A stretch of DNA of 64,000 nucleotides from Palaemon carinicauda (GCF_036898095.1 NC_090736.1:12891873-12955872); one strand, 5' to 3'. Shown: positions 20,926 to 32,071, counted from the stretch's first letter. Notes: generated by a model from the sequence alone, not told the origin. Translations and numbers: made by a program.

Positions 20926-23317
20926 CTGCTAAAGGGCGGAAGGGTCTAGGCACGGAAGGTAAGGTTTTAGCCTTACGTGCAGAAGAAGCCATGAGGTCAT
21001 GTGTATCCTTCTGGATAAGAGAGGCAGCCATCCCCTTAATCAACTCCTCCGGAAACAGACACTTGGAGAGAGGAGCAAACAGCAACTCTGACTTCTGGCA
21101 AGGAGTGATACCAGCAGATAAGAAGGAGCACAGATGTTCTCTCTTCTTGAGGACCCCTGATACATATGAAGCCGCAAGTTCACCAGACCCATCCCGTATT
21201 GCCTTGTCCATGCTGGACATGATCAGCATGGCCGAGTCCTTGTCAGAAGGGGAAGTCTTCCTGCTTAAGGCTCCCAAACACCAATCGAGGAAGTTGAATA
21301 TCTCGAAGGCACGAAAGACTCCCTTCAACATATGATCAAGATCGGAAAAGGACCAGCAGATCTTCGAACGTCTCATAGCCAACCTGCGGGGAGAGTCAAC
21401 CAGACTTGAGAAGTCGGCCTGGGCAGAGGCAGGAACCCCCAAGCCAGGTTCCTCTCCCGTGGCATACCAGACGCTCGACTTAGAAGCCAGCTTGGGAGGA
21501 GGAAACACAAAAGAGATCCTTCCCAGTTGCTTCTTGGAATGCAACCAGTCCCCCATAACCCTCAAAGCTCTCCTTGATGATCTGGCGAGAACAAGCTTGG
21601 TGAAGGCAGGCGCAGCAGACTGCATGCCCAGAGCAAACTCGGAGGGAGGAGAACGAGGGGTTGCAGACACAAAGTGTTCAGGATACAATTCTCTGAACAA
21701 AGCAAGGACTTTGCGAAAGTCTAAGGAGGGTGGCGAAGACTTGTGTCCTTCAACATCAGAGTGAGGATCATCCAGATGAGCAGCTTCATCCTCCGATACA
21801 TCCTCATCCGAAAGTTGAGTTGTGAGTGGCAAAGGCAGAGCAGCAAGCTGAACGGCTGAATCCTGCAGAACGGGTGCATGCGTACCTGCGGATCCATCAT
21901 CATGCCTCTGCTGGACAGACTGTGAGCTGGCAACAACAAAAGCAGAGGGCCGGTGTGTGGGAGGGTCTGCGGTGGGCTGAGGAGCATGCGGTATGGTATG
22001 CAGAGCATGCTGTAAGGCATGCGGCTCATGCTGCATGGTATGCGGCTCATGCTGCATGGTATGCGGCTCATGCTGCATGGTATGCGGAGCATGCTGTAAG
22101 GTCTGCAGAGCATGCTGCATGGGCTGAGGAGAATGCCGCATAGTGCTGGAACCCGGCAACTCCTGATGCGGCAGCTCACGCATGTTAGCAGATGGTGCAG
22201 CAAGAACATGCGTCTGGCAGTGAGGACTGCGCATCGGTGGAGGAGCTCTCACAGGTGGGGTGTGGGAGCAGGCAGCCGCAGTATCTGCTGAGCGCACAAC
22301 CTCTGCGGGTTGTAGGTTAACAGGAGAGGTGTTAGCCTTCTCGGCATGATACTCCTGCATAAAAGCCGCAAGCTGAGACTGCATAGTCTGCAGCATGGAC
22401 CACTTAGGGTCTACTGTGGTTGGAGCAACAACAGACGGAGCAGAGGCCTGTTGAGGGACCACTCTACCTCTCTTGGGAGGTGTGCAGTCATCAGATGACT
22501 GCGGCGAGTCCGAACTGACCCAGTGGCTACACCTGGGCCGTTGGACTAGCTCGGAAGGGACCTTACGTTTGAGCGGTCGTGAGACCTTGGTCCACCGTTT
22601 CCTCCTGGAAACCTCTTCCACAGACGAGGAATGTAAGGGCTCATTCGTCTGGGAGTGGAAGGGACGATCCTTAGCAGATGCGTCCGCAACCACTGAGGAT
22701 ACATCCGTGCGCCGATCAAGGCCTGCCGAACCCTTTGGTCCTTCGACATTGCTTCTCCCCTGGGCTTGGGAGCTTGCAAGAGGTCCCGGACTGGGAGGAC
22801 GACTGGCACGCACAGATGTACCCTCATGCGCAACACTGACACTGACACTATGCACAGCACTAGCACTAACACTTCCCACTGCACTCTTCGCTTTCAGCTC
22901 TCTGACATCTGCCAAGAGCTGATTGCGGTCACTAACCAACGACTCCACCTTATCACCGAGAGCCTGAATGGCACGCAACATATCAGCCATTGCAGGCTGA
23001 GCACTCGTAGCAGGTTCGGGAGTCACCACCACAGGGGAAGGAAAAGGTTGAGGGGCATGGGGAGAGGAAAAATCCACATAGCGAGAAGAACTCCTCCTAT
23101 CTCTCTCCTTCTCTAACCTACGTGTATATCTGAGGAATTCATTAAAATCGAATTCCGAAAGCCCAGCACATTCCCCACATCGATCTTCCAATTGACAGGA
23201 TTTTCCCCTACAATTGGAACATACGGTGTGAGGATCTATAGAGGCCTTCGGAAGACGCCTATTACAAGTCCTAACACTACACTGCCTGTATTTAGGAACT
23301 TGGGAATGGTCAGACAT
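20798..23317 (-). CDS. E3 Gag-like protein (ORF1)
   Basis: 839 residues from the ATG at 23317 (MSDHSQVPKYRQC), chosen because E2 starts at the same place (MADPSQVPRFRKC). The frame is open 22 codons further up but without an ATG. The N-terminus has ordered Cys/His residues (C13, C18, H30, C33, C36, C41, C47, C50), a likely zinc knuckle, then an Arg-rich stretch. A Ser/Pro-rich middle carries 21-bp (7-residue HTMQHEP) repeats near 22020-22090. The C-terminus is structured (WLHSKKQLG, GVPASAQADFSSLVDSPRRL) and ends basic (KGSKSAKGKF). Presumed nucleocapsid. The stop is TGA followed by CTG. Confidence 0.82.
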   Translation of the reverse strand: MSDHSQVPKYRQCSVRTCNRRLPKASIDPHTVCSNCRGKSCQLEDRCGECAGLSEFDFNEFLRYTRRLEKERDRRSSSRYVDFSSPHAPQPFPSPVVVTPEPATSAQPAMADMLRAIQALGDKVESLVSDRNQLLADVRELKAKSAVGSVSASAVHSVSVSVAHEGTSVRASRPPSPGPLASSQAQGRSNVEGPKGSAGLDRRTDVSSVVADASAKDRPFHSQTNEPLHSSSVEEVSRRKRWTKVSRPLKRKVPSELVQRPRCSHWVSSDSPQSSDDCTPPKRGRVVPQQASAPSVVAPTTVDPKWSMLQTMQSQLAAFMQEYHAEKANTSPVNLQPAEVVRSADTAAACSHTPPVRAPPPMRSPHCQTHVLAAPSANMRELPHQELPGSSTMRHSPQPMQHALQTLQHAPHTMQHEPHTMQHEPHTMQHEPHALQHALHTIPHAPQPTADPPTHRPSAFVVASSQSVQQRHDDGSAGTHAPVLQDSAVQLAALPLPLTTQLSDEDVSEDEAAHLDDPHSDVEGHKSSPPSLDFRKVLALFRELYPEHFVSATPRSPPSEFALGMQSAAPAFTKLVLARSSRRALRVMGDWLHSKKQLGRISFVFPPPKLASKSSVWYATGEEPGLGVPASAQADFSSLVDSPRRLAMRRSKICWSFSDLDHMLKGVFRAFEIFNFLDWCLGALSRKTSPSDKDSAMLIMSSMDKAIRDGSGELAASYVSGVLKKREHLCSFLSAGITPCQKSELLFAPLSKCLFPEELIKGMAASLIQKDTHDLMASSARKAKTLPSVPRPFRPLAVDTPASRFIPPFRGRTSSRGGTRADSHRGKSKKGSKSAKGKF
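22020..22135 (-). repeat. 21-bp tandem repeat inside E3 Gag
   Basis: A unit close to GCGGCTCATGCTGCATGGTA plus one base repeats about three times exactly, with diverged copies on both sides. It encodes HTMQHEP heptads and keeps the frame. The homologous site of E5 (54097-54391) holds an expanded 15-bp repeat instead. Confidence 0.85.
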
Positions 23318-23532
23318 CTTGAATTTAGAGGTAGTCAAGGGGGAATTCCAAAATAAAGCAAAGATCGTTAACCAACGAATCAAATTAATTCCAAAAGCTT
23401 GCTAAGCTAAGGATAAAGCTTCCTGAACAGCGAAGGCTAAATTTCAGAGCAAATACATCACCAAATCGTGAACAAAAGACTTCAAAATCAACAGCGTATC
23501 CATGTAGGTCTTGCCGGCGGCACGACAGAGGA

Positions 23533-23700
23533 AAAATTGAGGTCTTGTTGACAAGAAGTACTTGAGTACCTGACCACAGATGGCGCTGTTGTGTACACCC
23601 CCACCTGGATAGCGATCGCTGGCGTATCCCGACCGTAGATTTCTGTCGGGCAACGGAGTTGACAGCTACATGATCATCGGGTAAGATTAATATTGAAAAA
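23533..23700 (-). repeat. E3 5' inverted terminal repeat
   Basis: This is the inverted match of 17150-17300. It ends at 23700 (ATTGAAAAA), after which E2 sequence TATAGGTACCTGGTAAGG resumes. Confidence 0.85.
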
Positions 23701-23995
23701 TATAGGTACCTGGTAAGGAAGTTGACTTAGACGATTACTCTGCCTTGTAAGTCTGTCTTCCTCACGGAGCCCAGTGATCCTCTTAGGATGCTGACAGACT
23801 CCCAGGAGCTGAAGTATCAAGGGCTGCAACCCATACAACAGGACCTCATCAAAACCTCTAATCTGGGCGCTCTCAAGAAATGACTTTGACCACCCGCCAA
23901 ATCAACCAGGATGCGAAAGGCTTCTTAGCCTTCCGAACAACCCATAAAAACAATATTAAAAACATTTCAAGAGACAGATTAAAAGGATATTGGAA

Positions 23996-25573
23996 TTAGG
24001 GAAGTGTAGTGGTTGAACCCTCACCCACTACTGCACTCGCTGCTACGAATGGACCCAGTGTGTAGCAGTCCTCGTAAAGAGTCTGGACATCTTTCAAGTA
24101 AAATGACGCGAACACTGACTTGCTTCTCCAAAAGGTCGCGTCCATGATACTTTGCAGAGATCTATTTTGCTTGAAGGCCACGGAAGTTGCTATAGCTCTA
24201 ATCTCGTGCGTCTTAACCTTAAGCAAAGATCGGTCTTCCTCACTCAAGTGGGAATGGGCTTCTCGTATTAAAAATCTGATAAAATATGACAAAGCATTCT
24301 TTGACATAGGTAAGGATGGTTTCTTAACCGAACACCATAACGCTTCAGATTTACCTCGTAAAGGCTTAGTACGAGCTAAATAGAACTTAAGAGCTCTAAC
24401 GGGGCATAATACTCTCTCTAGTTCGTTGCCTACGATCTCTGATAAACTAGGAATATCAAAAGATTTAGGCCAAGGACGAGAAGGCAGTTCATTCTTGGCC
24501 AGGAAACCAAGTTGAAGAGAACAAGTGGCTTTTTCTGTCGAAAAACCGATGTTCTTGCTGAAGGCATGAAGCTCACTGACTCTTTTAGCCGAGGCCAAGC
24601 ACACCAGGAAAAGAGTCTTAAGAGTGAGATCCTTCAGGGAGGCTGAATGTAAAGGCTCAAACCTGTCTGACATGAGAAATCTTAGGACCACGTCTAAATT
24701 CCATCCAGGAGTAGCCAAACGACGTTCCTTAGAGGTCTCAAAAGACTTAAGGAGATCTTGTAGATCTTTATTGTTGGAAAGATCTAAGCCTCTATGCCGG
24801 AAGACCGAAGCCAACATGCTCCTGTAGCCCTTGATCGTGGGAGCTGAAAGGGAGCGAACTCTTCTCAGGTATAAGAGAAAATCAGCGATTTGGGCTACAG
24901 AGGTACTGGACGAGGATACAGATACTGACTTGCACCAGTCTTGGAAGATTTCCCACTTCGATTGGTAAACTCTAATGGTAGAAGCTCTCCTCGCTCTTGC
25001 AATCGCACTGGCTGCCTCAATCAAAAAGCCTCTAGCTCTAGAGAGTCTTTCGATAGTCTGAAGGCAGTCAGACGAAGAGCGTGGAGGCTTTGGTGTACCT
25101 TCTTTACATGGGGCTGACGTAACAGGTCTACTCTTAGAGGAAGACTTCTTGGAAAGTCTACCAGCCATCGAAGTACCTCGGTGAACCACTCTCTCGCGGG
25201 CCAGAGGGGAGCAACTAACGTCAACCTTGTCCCTTCGTGAGAGGCGAATTTCTGCAGTACCTTGTTGACAATCTTGAATGGTGGGAATGCATATAGGTCT
25301 AGGTGAGACCAATCTAGGAGAAAGGCGTCTATATGTATTGCTGCTGGGTCTGGGACTGGAGAGCAATAGATTGGAAGCCTCTTGGTCATCGAGGTAGCAA
25401 AGAGGTCTATGGTGGGTTGACCCCAAGTCGCCCAAAGCCTCTTGCACACGTCCTTGTGGAGGGTCTATTCTGTAGGAATTACCTGACCCCTCCGACTGAG
25501 GCAATCTGCTAGAACGTTCAAGTCGCCCTGGATAAACCTCGTTACCAGGGATATGCCTCGATCTCTTGACCAA
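23996..25573 (-). CDS. E2 tyrosine recombinase frame
   Basis: The last ~366 residues form an intact DIRS tyrosine recombinase: STIRVYQSKWEIFQDWC, IKGYRSMLASVFRHRG, Arg in AKRVSELHA, H-x-x-R in THEIRAIATS, Trp in TFWRSKS and Tyr in FYLKDV. Residues before about 160 overlap the RT/RNase H frame and carry no domain. The same frame continues upstream, after one indel near 25600, through 25542-26645 to the Gag stop. It is closely related to the YR of E1 and E4 and more distant from E3 and E5. Confidence 0.87.
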   Translation of the reverse strand: MVKRSRHIPGNEVYPGRLERSSRLPQSEGSGNSYRIDPPQGRVQEALGDLGSTHHRPLCYLDDQEASNLLLSSPRPSSNTYRRLSPRLVSPRPICIPTIQDCQQGTAEIRLSRRDKVDVSCSPLARERVVHRGTSMAGRLSKKSSSKSRPVTSAPCKEGTPKPPRSSSDCLQTIERLSRARGFLIEAASAIARARRASTIRVYQSKWEIFQDWCKSVSVSSSSTSVAQIADFLLYLRRVRSLSAPTIKGYRSMLASVFRHRGLDLSNNKDLQDLLKSFETSKERRLATPGWNLDVVLRFLMSDRFEPLHSASLKDLTLKTLFLVCLASAKRVSELHAFSKNIGFSTEKATCSLQLGFLAKNELPSRPWPKSFDIPSLSEIVGNELERVLCPVRALKFYLARTKPLRGKSEALWCSVKKPSLPMSKNALSYFIRFLIREAHSHLSEEDRSLLKVKTHEIRAIATSVAFKQNRSLQSIMDATFWRSKSVFASFYLKDVQTLYEDCYTLGPFVAASAVVGEGSTTTLP

Positions 25574-26869
25574 ATGAGCAGGTCCTTTGCGATCTCAAAG
25601 TGTCAGGGAGTGGGTGCCTCCTTGCTTGGAAATGTACGCCAAGGCTGTGGTGTTGTCCGAGTTGATCTCCACCACTTTGTTTCGAAGGAGACTCTCGAAG
25701 TTCATCAAGGCCAGGTGGACTGCCAAAAGCTCCTTGCCGTTGATGTGCATGCTCCTCTGACTTGAGGTCCACAGACCTGAGCATTCCCGACCGTCCAGTG
25801 TCGCACCCCAACCCAAATACGATGCGTCTGAGAATAGAACGTGGTTTGGTTTCTGAACTGCTAGAGGAAGTCCCTCTCGTAGACTGATATTGTCTTTCAA
25901 CCAATTCAGGCAAGCCTTTACTGTTTCGGAAATCGGGATCGAGACCGCCTCTAGCGTCTTGTCCTTTTTCCAGTGAAAAGCTAGATGGAATTGTAGAGGT
26001 CGGAGGTGTAGCCTTCCTAGCGAGACAAACTGCTCCAGGGATGATAGAGTTCCTACTAGACTTATCCAATTCCTGACTGAGCAACGTTCTCCTCTCTTCA
26101 ACATCCTTTGGATTACTAGCAGGGCTTGATCTATTCGGGGGGCAGACGGAAAAGCCCGAAAAACTGGACTGCGAATCTCCATCCCTAAATACAGTATAGT
26201 TTGGGATGGGATCAGCTGTGACTTTTCCATGTTGACCAAAAGTCCCAATTCCTTGGTCAGATCCAATGTCCAATTGAGATCCTTCAGACAGCGATGACTG
26301 GACGAGGCTCTGAGAAGCCAGTCGTCCAAGTAAAGGGAGGCTCGGATACCCGATAAATGGAGGAATTTTGCCACATTCCTCATAAGCCTCGTAAACACGA
26401 GAGGAGCAGGACTTAGGCCAAAGCACAGGGCCCGAAACTGGTACACCACATTGTCGAACACAAACCTCAGAAAAGGTTGGGAATCTGAGTGAATGGGGAT
26501 GTGGAAGTATGCGTCTCTTAGGTCGAGAGAGACCATCCAGTCTCCCTTTCTGACCGCTGCTAAGACTGACTTCGTGGTCTCCATGGTGAACTTTGTCTTC
26601 GTGACAAAGACGTTCAGAGCACTGACGTCTAGCACCGGTTTCCAACCTCCTGTCTTCTTTGGTACTAGGAAGAGACGGTTGTAAAACCCCGGTGATTGAA
26701 GGTCCGAGACTTTGACCACCGCTCCCTTCTCTAGCAAAAGATACACTTCTAGCTTCAGGGCTTGTCTCTTTGCTTCCTCTCGGTACTTGGGAGAGAGATC
26801 GATGGGGGAAGTCGCTAGAGGAGGTTTGTGTACAAATGGAATTTTGTACCCCTCTCTGAGCAACCTCAC
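25021..26869 (-). pseudogene. E2 reverse transcriptase / RNase H, one frameshift
   Basis: The first part (26869-25595) carries GFYNRLFLVPKKTGGWKPVL, motif A SLDLRDAYF, ALCFGLSPAPLVFTRL, motif C YLDD and the RNase H residues in FSDAS, KELLA and NSDNTT. At about 25600, within the SLTLYEIARDLL segment, bases are missing relative to E1, and the frame shifts. The rest (25449-25021) carries RLWATWGQPTIDLFATSMTK and the C-terminal connection region. Only this indel breaks an otherwise complete protein. Motif residues are all conserved, so decay is recent. Confidence 0.88.
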
Positions 26870-26954
26870 AGACTGTTGATCTGCGCCTCTCTTCTCCTAG
26901 GCTCGCCAGAAGTTCTTGAGTCTGGCACCTACTGCTGTCTGAAGCTGCGGGCAG

Positions 26955-29361
26955 TCAGACTCTGCCACGTGAGGACTTGGCTCCTTTCCTCTTTCCTCTC
27001 TTTCCTTCGGCACGAGTACTTCCCCTGCTGGGGGCTCTGCCACGAAAGGGCGGAATAAACCTGGACGCTGGAGTGTCTATCCTAGGTCTAGCAGAAAAGG
27101 CAGTCGAAGGGGTCCCTTTGCGAGCAGAGGACGCTACCAAGTCATGGGTATCCTTCTGCACTAGAGACAACGCTATGTCCTTAACCAAAAGTTCAGGAAA
27201 CAAAAACTTTGATAAAGGGGCAAAGAGTAGCTCAGATCATTGACAGAAAAGAGCACAGAGACTCTCGCTTCTTAAGGACTCCTGAAGTAAACGAGGAGGA
27301 GAGCTCATTGGATCCATCGCGGATGGCTTTATCCATGCAGGACATAATGAGTAAGGCGACATCTCTATCGGCCGATGAGATTTTCCTACTCAAGGCTCCC
27401 AAACACCAGTCAAGGAAGTTGAAAACTTCAAAAGCTCTAAAAATGCCTTTAAGTAGATGGTCAAGGTCTGAGGATGACCAACTAATCTTCGAGCGTCTCA
27501 TGGCTAGGCGGCGGGGAGAGTCTACAAGGCTTGAGAAGTCGCCCTGGGCAGAGGCAGGGACTCCCAAGCCGAGAACTTCTCCCGTGGCATACCAGACGCT
27601 CGATCTAGACGAGAGTTTAGATGGGGGGAAGGCAAAGGCCGTCTTCCCTAAACTCCTCTTGGTTTCCAACCAATCGCCTAACAGCCGTAAAGCTCTCTTG
27701 GACGAGCGAGAGAGTACGAGTTTTGTAAAGGCTGGCATGTCAGCAGGTACGCCTAAAACAAACTCAGACGGCGGCGAACGAGGAGCCACAGAGACGAAGT
27801 GTTCGGGAAACAACTCTTTAAAAATGAGCATGACTTTTTTAAAGTCCATAGATGGCAGAACTGCTCTAGGTTCATCAATATCTGAAGGATGATCGTCAGG
27901 CTGAGGGTCAGCAACGTCCTCATCCGAAAGTTCCTCATCTGACAACTGATGAGAAACAAGCAAAGGGGTTGGCAATGCTTGACACGCAGCGTCCACCCGC
28001 ACTGGTGCATAAGTGGTGGACCAGGACGCAGCGTCCTGAAACTGCTTGACAGTCTGAGAACTGTCAACAACAACAGGTGCGTGAGGACGCACAGCGTCCA
28101 CCCGAGACTGCTTAGACCGCCTAGGCTGCGCAGTCAAAACAACTCTAGGTTGCGGAGGTTGACGCTCAGCGTCAAAACAAGTGAACTCCGATGGTTGGTG
28201 AACGTCCTGAACGTCACCAGGCGCATCAGCGAGTTGCCTAACGTCCACATGCGGCTGAAAATCCACACGAGATCGCATCGAGTGTGGTACTACCCCAACC
28301 GCTTGACGTGAGTTGGCTACACCAGCGTCAACAGGACGCACAATAGAACACTTGGGTGGCTGACGGCCAGGATCTCGATGAGATAAACGGCTAGGCTCAA
28401 CGGAAACCTTATCGGCATTGTAGTCTTCCATAAGGGACGCAAGCTTAGACTGCATGTCCTGCAGTATAACCCATTTAGGGTCCACGGGAATGGGTGCGGT
28501 AACAGACGGGGTTAGCGTCTGAGACGGCACAACTTTGCCTTGCTTAGGCGGCGAGCAGTCATCCGATGACTGCAACGGGTCCGAACTGTCCCAATGACTA
28601 CATCCAGGACGTTGGACCTGTCCTGAAGGGACCGACTTCCGTTTAAGAGGCCTAGAAACCTTGCTCCACGGTTTCTTGCGTGAAAAGCCTTCGGAACACG
28701 AGGTAAAAATGGGCTCTCTCGTCTTATGGTAGGGGTGATCTTGGTGAGATACGCCTGATACCATAGAGGGAACGTCTGTTCGCTGATCAAGGCCTCTCGA
28801 ACCCATAAGTCGTACGACATTGCTTCTCCCCTGGGCTTGGGAGCTTGCAAGAGGTCCCGGACTAGGTGAACGACAGGCACGAACAGACGAACCCTCGGTC
28901 GCAACGCTGTTCACAACACTTTGCGCACTAATCACTTTCCCACTTTCCGCCGTGGCACTATGGCACTTAAATTCCTTCACGTCAGCCATGAGTTGATTAC
29001 GGTCACTTGCTAACGCTTCAACTCTCTCCCCCAAGGCATGAATAGCACGTAACATGTCTTGCATAGACGGTTCCTGAGTGCTAGAAGGGGGGTTAGGAAC
29101 AACCACTACAGGGGAAGGATTAGGTTCAGGGGCATGTGGAGAGGAAAAATCTACAGACCTAGATGAACTTCTCCTTACCCTATCTCTCTCGATTCTACGT
29201 GCATATTTATCGCATTCCTCACACCGATCTCCCAATTGACAGGTTTTACCCCGACAATTGGAACAAACAGTATGTGGATCGAGAGAAGCCTTTGGAAGAC
29301 GCCTATTACAGTCCCTAGCATTACACTTTCGAAATCTAGGTACTTGAGAAGGGTCAGCCAT
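26955..29361 (-). pseudogene. E2 Gag-like protein, frameshifted near its C-terminus
   Basis: A 709-codon frame starts at the ATG at 29361 (MADPSQVPRFRKCNARDCNR) with the same Cys/His spacing as E3 (C-x4-C, HxxCxxC, x4-C, x5-CxxC). The middle is Ser/Pro-rich. A structured C-terminal part follows (WLETKRSLG, GVPASAQGDFSSLVDSPRRL). A frameshift at about 27232 moves the last ~85 residues (MFPELLVKDIALSLVQKDTH to AKSSRGRV) into another frame ending in TGA at 26957-26955, followed by CTG as in E3. That frame then stays open toward the recombinase. Confidence 0.84.
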
Positions 29362-29569
29362 TTTGAATTAGTCAAAGAAAATTCCAAAAACAATCCAAGT
29401 CATCAACAAATAATCCGATTCAATAAAGAGTTCAAGAGTTTATGTTGAGGAAAAACACCTGCACTGCGAAAGCTCAAACCAAAATGAAGTACTTCACCAA
29501 ATATGATGAGAAAACTCCAGGTTCTACAGCGAGTATGAATACGTCTTGTCGTCAACGTCGACAGAGAAG

Positions 29570-29739
29570 AATTGAAGGTTTTGTTTACATACAAGAGTGG
29601 TATCTGGCCGACAGTTGGCGCTGGTGGGCACACCCGCAACCTTCATAGCGATCGCTCGCGAGTTTTTTTAGTGTGTTTTCTGTCGAGCCGCAGAGTTGCA
29701 GCTATTATATATTCACCGGCTAAGTTAAATATTTAAAAA
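29570..29739 (-). repeat. E2 5' inverted terminal repeat
   Basis: This inverted copy of 16670-16860 includes the diagnostic CTGTCGAGCCGCAGAGTTGC variant. It defines the true left end of E2 on the far side of the E3 insertion. Confidence 0.85.
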
Positions 29740-30494
29740 CTATATTAAAAAGCTAGTTTTACTGTACGATTTACGAAATATTATTATTTAATGTTACCTT
29801 GCCAGCCAGGAGTGCAGCCAGTAGGAAAGCAAACACAGGGTTGACTTAAGTTTTAGGGTAAGCTAAGAAGGAAACCTTAAATTTTTTTCATTACTTCTGG
29901 AATTTCAAAATATCTAAAATGTGAAAAATGTAGGTTTCCACAAATTATTTGCATCACAACAATTTAAAGTACTTATAAATACACCAGGCGAAATTCTTAT
30001 TTTCTTCATTAGGGATGTTGTGCTATAGTAAATATTTACCCACATTCTGATTAGTGACCCGGTCCATCCCAACCAACTACAAAGGGTCCAAAAGAAACTA
30101 ACCAGTGCAAGAGATACTAGAAGATAGAGTAAAGATTATTATTCTTAAAACAAGAAGATCAACCAGTCCAATGAGCCATAATCGACTCTTACAGAGCTGG
30201 CCCAGATAATTTTGGGGTGGAAAAAACATATATACTATATTAAATCTGATTGATAAAAAGATTAATATATAGTATATATAAGATACAAAAATAGTTAAAA
30301 ATCAAAATTTCAACCACCACACCTATGTTTCTTGAACGGTACCTCCAATTACTGGAATCCCCAGGATTTACTTTAATCCTCAGGTAAATACTGGAATTCC
30401 CTTGAAAATTACCGAAATTCCCTCCAATACCACTGCAAACCCTTAGAAATTGATAAATAAGTGTTTTTATTAAAACACGTTAATTGTTCAGAGG
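29740..30494. other. Intergenic sequence, no gene seen
   Basis: A/T-rich sequence with short TTA/TATA stretches (30220-30290). No coding or RNA feature is recognised. Confidence 0.4.
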
Positions 30495-30888
30495 CCACTT
30501 TCCTCTTGGTAAGGGTAGAAGAGACTCTTAAGCTATGGTAAGCAGCTCTTCTAGGAGGAGGGCACTCCAAAGTCAAACCATTGTTCTCTAGTCTTGGGTA
30601 GTGCCATAGCCTTTGTACCATGGTCTTCCATTGTCTTGGGTTAGAGTTCTCTCGCTTGAGGGTACACTCGTGCACGCTATACTATCTAATTTCTCTCTTT
30701 CTTGTTTTGTTATAATTTTTATAGTTTATATAGGAAATATCTATTTTAATGGTATTGCTATTCATAAAATATTTTATTTTTCTTTTATTCCTTTCCTACT
30801 GAGCTATTTTCCCTGTTGGGGGCCCCTGGTCTTATAGCATCCTGCTTTTCCAATAAGGGTTGTAGCTTAGCAAGTAATAATAATAATT
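30495..30888 (+). repeat. Interspersed repeat with (TAA)n tail, copy 2 (inverted, partial)
   Basis: Reverse-complement match to 40150-40520, ending in TTGTAGCTTAGCAAGTAATA and (TAA)n at 30876-30888. It is the same family as 15472-16140, truncated at its 5' side. Confidence 0.8.
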
Positions 30889-31691
30889 TATATGTTTTTA
30901 GCATTTATATTTTCTTATATATTTTCAAGTAGAACCTTGGCTAGGGGTTGTGACCTGGGAAGGTTTGTGACTTGGGAAGGGAGTCTGGGGACTTGCCCAG
31001 GCTAGGGGTTTGACCTGGGAACTACTAGGTTAGGTTAGGTGGGTTTGTTGGGTTCTGTACTCATTTACAGTATATATTGTGTAAAAGGTTTATAGAAAAA
31101 TGTTTTAAAATACACATTTTACTTAATCAATTTACTAAAAAATAATGTAATTTAATAAAAACATATTATTTATCGATTTCTAAGGGTTTGCAGTGATATA
31201 ATGGGGATTTTGGTCATTTTCAAGGAGATTCGAGTAATTCGTGGTTTTCCTTCTTGAAAGGGTTAAAATCTTAAAAACAGAGAAACTCTCTCCTCAACCT
31301 TATATTAATGTTAGGGTGAAAGTGTGAACGAAATATAAATTTTATGAAATAAGGGGGTAGGGAAGAGAAAAAATACAGGATAACAAAAAGTGTAGCTATC
31401 AAATGGGTAAATGGGAGACGCAAAGTAAATATTCACCAACGGTAACGGAAGAGATACATTGAAGAATTTATAAAATGAGAGATATTAATGATTATGTGGG
31501 CTAGCCTTAAAATGCTAGATCTACGATGTAACTTTAAAGGAACAAATGAAGATGATAACATACACATGTTATGTGAGGTTAAAGAAGACAGGACATAGTA
31601 CCTATTCGAAAGCAGTGAACTTCAGGAGGTTAATTATATAAAAAAGGGGGTCTGACGTGTTCTGGAAATGGCAAGTTTCACCTTTACCGCA
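30889..31691. other. Intergenic sequence, no gene seen
   Basis: A few short direct repeats occur (GGGAAGG and CCTGGGAA motifs near 30950-31020). No coding frame or RNA gene is recognised. Confidence 0.35.
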
Positions 31692-31694
31692 ATA

Positions 31695-31726
<32 letters not shown>

Positions 31727-32050
31727 CAAGCTACAACCCTAATTGGAAAAGCAAGACGCTATAAGCCCAGGGGCTCCAATAGGGAAAAATAGCCCAGTGA
31801 GGAAAGGAAATAAGGAAATAAATAACTGAAGAGAACAAATTAACAATAAATCATTCTAAAAAAGTAATGTCAAAAGAGATATATCATATATAAACTATTA
31901 ACAACGTCAAAAATGTCATATATAAATTATAAAAAGACTCATGTCCGTCTGGTCAACAAAAAAGCATTTGCTCCAACTTTGAACTTTTGAAGTTCTACTG
32001 ATTCAACCACCCGATTAGGAAGATCATTCCACAAATCATTCCAGAAATAG
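31692..32050 (-). mobile_element. LINE 3' end, heavily 5'-truncated
   Basis: A (TTA)n tract (31692-31720) and the shared tail are followed by sequence nearly identical to 47960-48110, including GTCTGGTCAACAAAAAAGCA and CAACCACCCGATTAGGAA. It is a short 3' fragment of the LINE at 47769-49415 and holds only the last residues of its RT frame. Confidence 0.85.
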
Positions 32051-32071
32051 GGAACCAATATTGTAGGAATG

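Larger units (their letters stand above)
17113..23700 (-). mobile_element. DIRS-like retrotransposon E3, best-preserved copy, nested in E2
   Basis: This is a 6.6-kb minus-strand element with all DIRS parts: a Gag-like ORF (20798-23317), RT/RNase H (18739-20925), a tyrosine recombinase (C-terminus of 17840-20743), inverted terminal repeats (17150-17300 against 23533-23685) and an internal complementary region (17351-17445). Its termini (TGTTATTTTCATTAG... and ...TATTGAAAAA as read on plus) directly abut E2 sequence with no target duplication. All three reading frames are uninterrupted, so this copy could be recent and possibly autonomous. Activity cannot be judged from sequence alone. Confidence 0.93.
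16670..29739 (-). mobile_element. DIRS-like retrotransposon E2, split by E3
   Basis: E2's 5' end (near 29739) and 3' unit (16670-17010) belong together. Both carry the variant CTCTGCGGCTCGACAGAAAA and the CGCGAGCGATCGCTATGAAGG stretch (here or as complement), which differ from E1. The coding part (29361-23996) and the 3' non-coding part (23701 onward) continue at 17112 after removal of E3 (17113-23700), inserted at the segment before ATAGGTACCTGGTAAGG. Without E3 the element is about 6.5 kb. Gag has a frameshift near 27230 and RT one near 25600; the YR is intact. Confidence 0.92.

Noticed and set aside
21826..22143. Plus-strand 105-codon frame with AWYAAHA repeats
   Set aside because: Antisense shadow of the E3 Gag heptad repeat.
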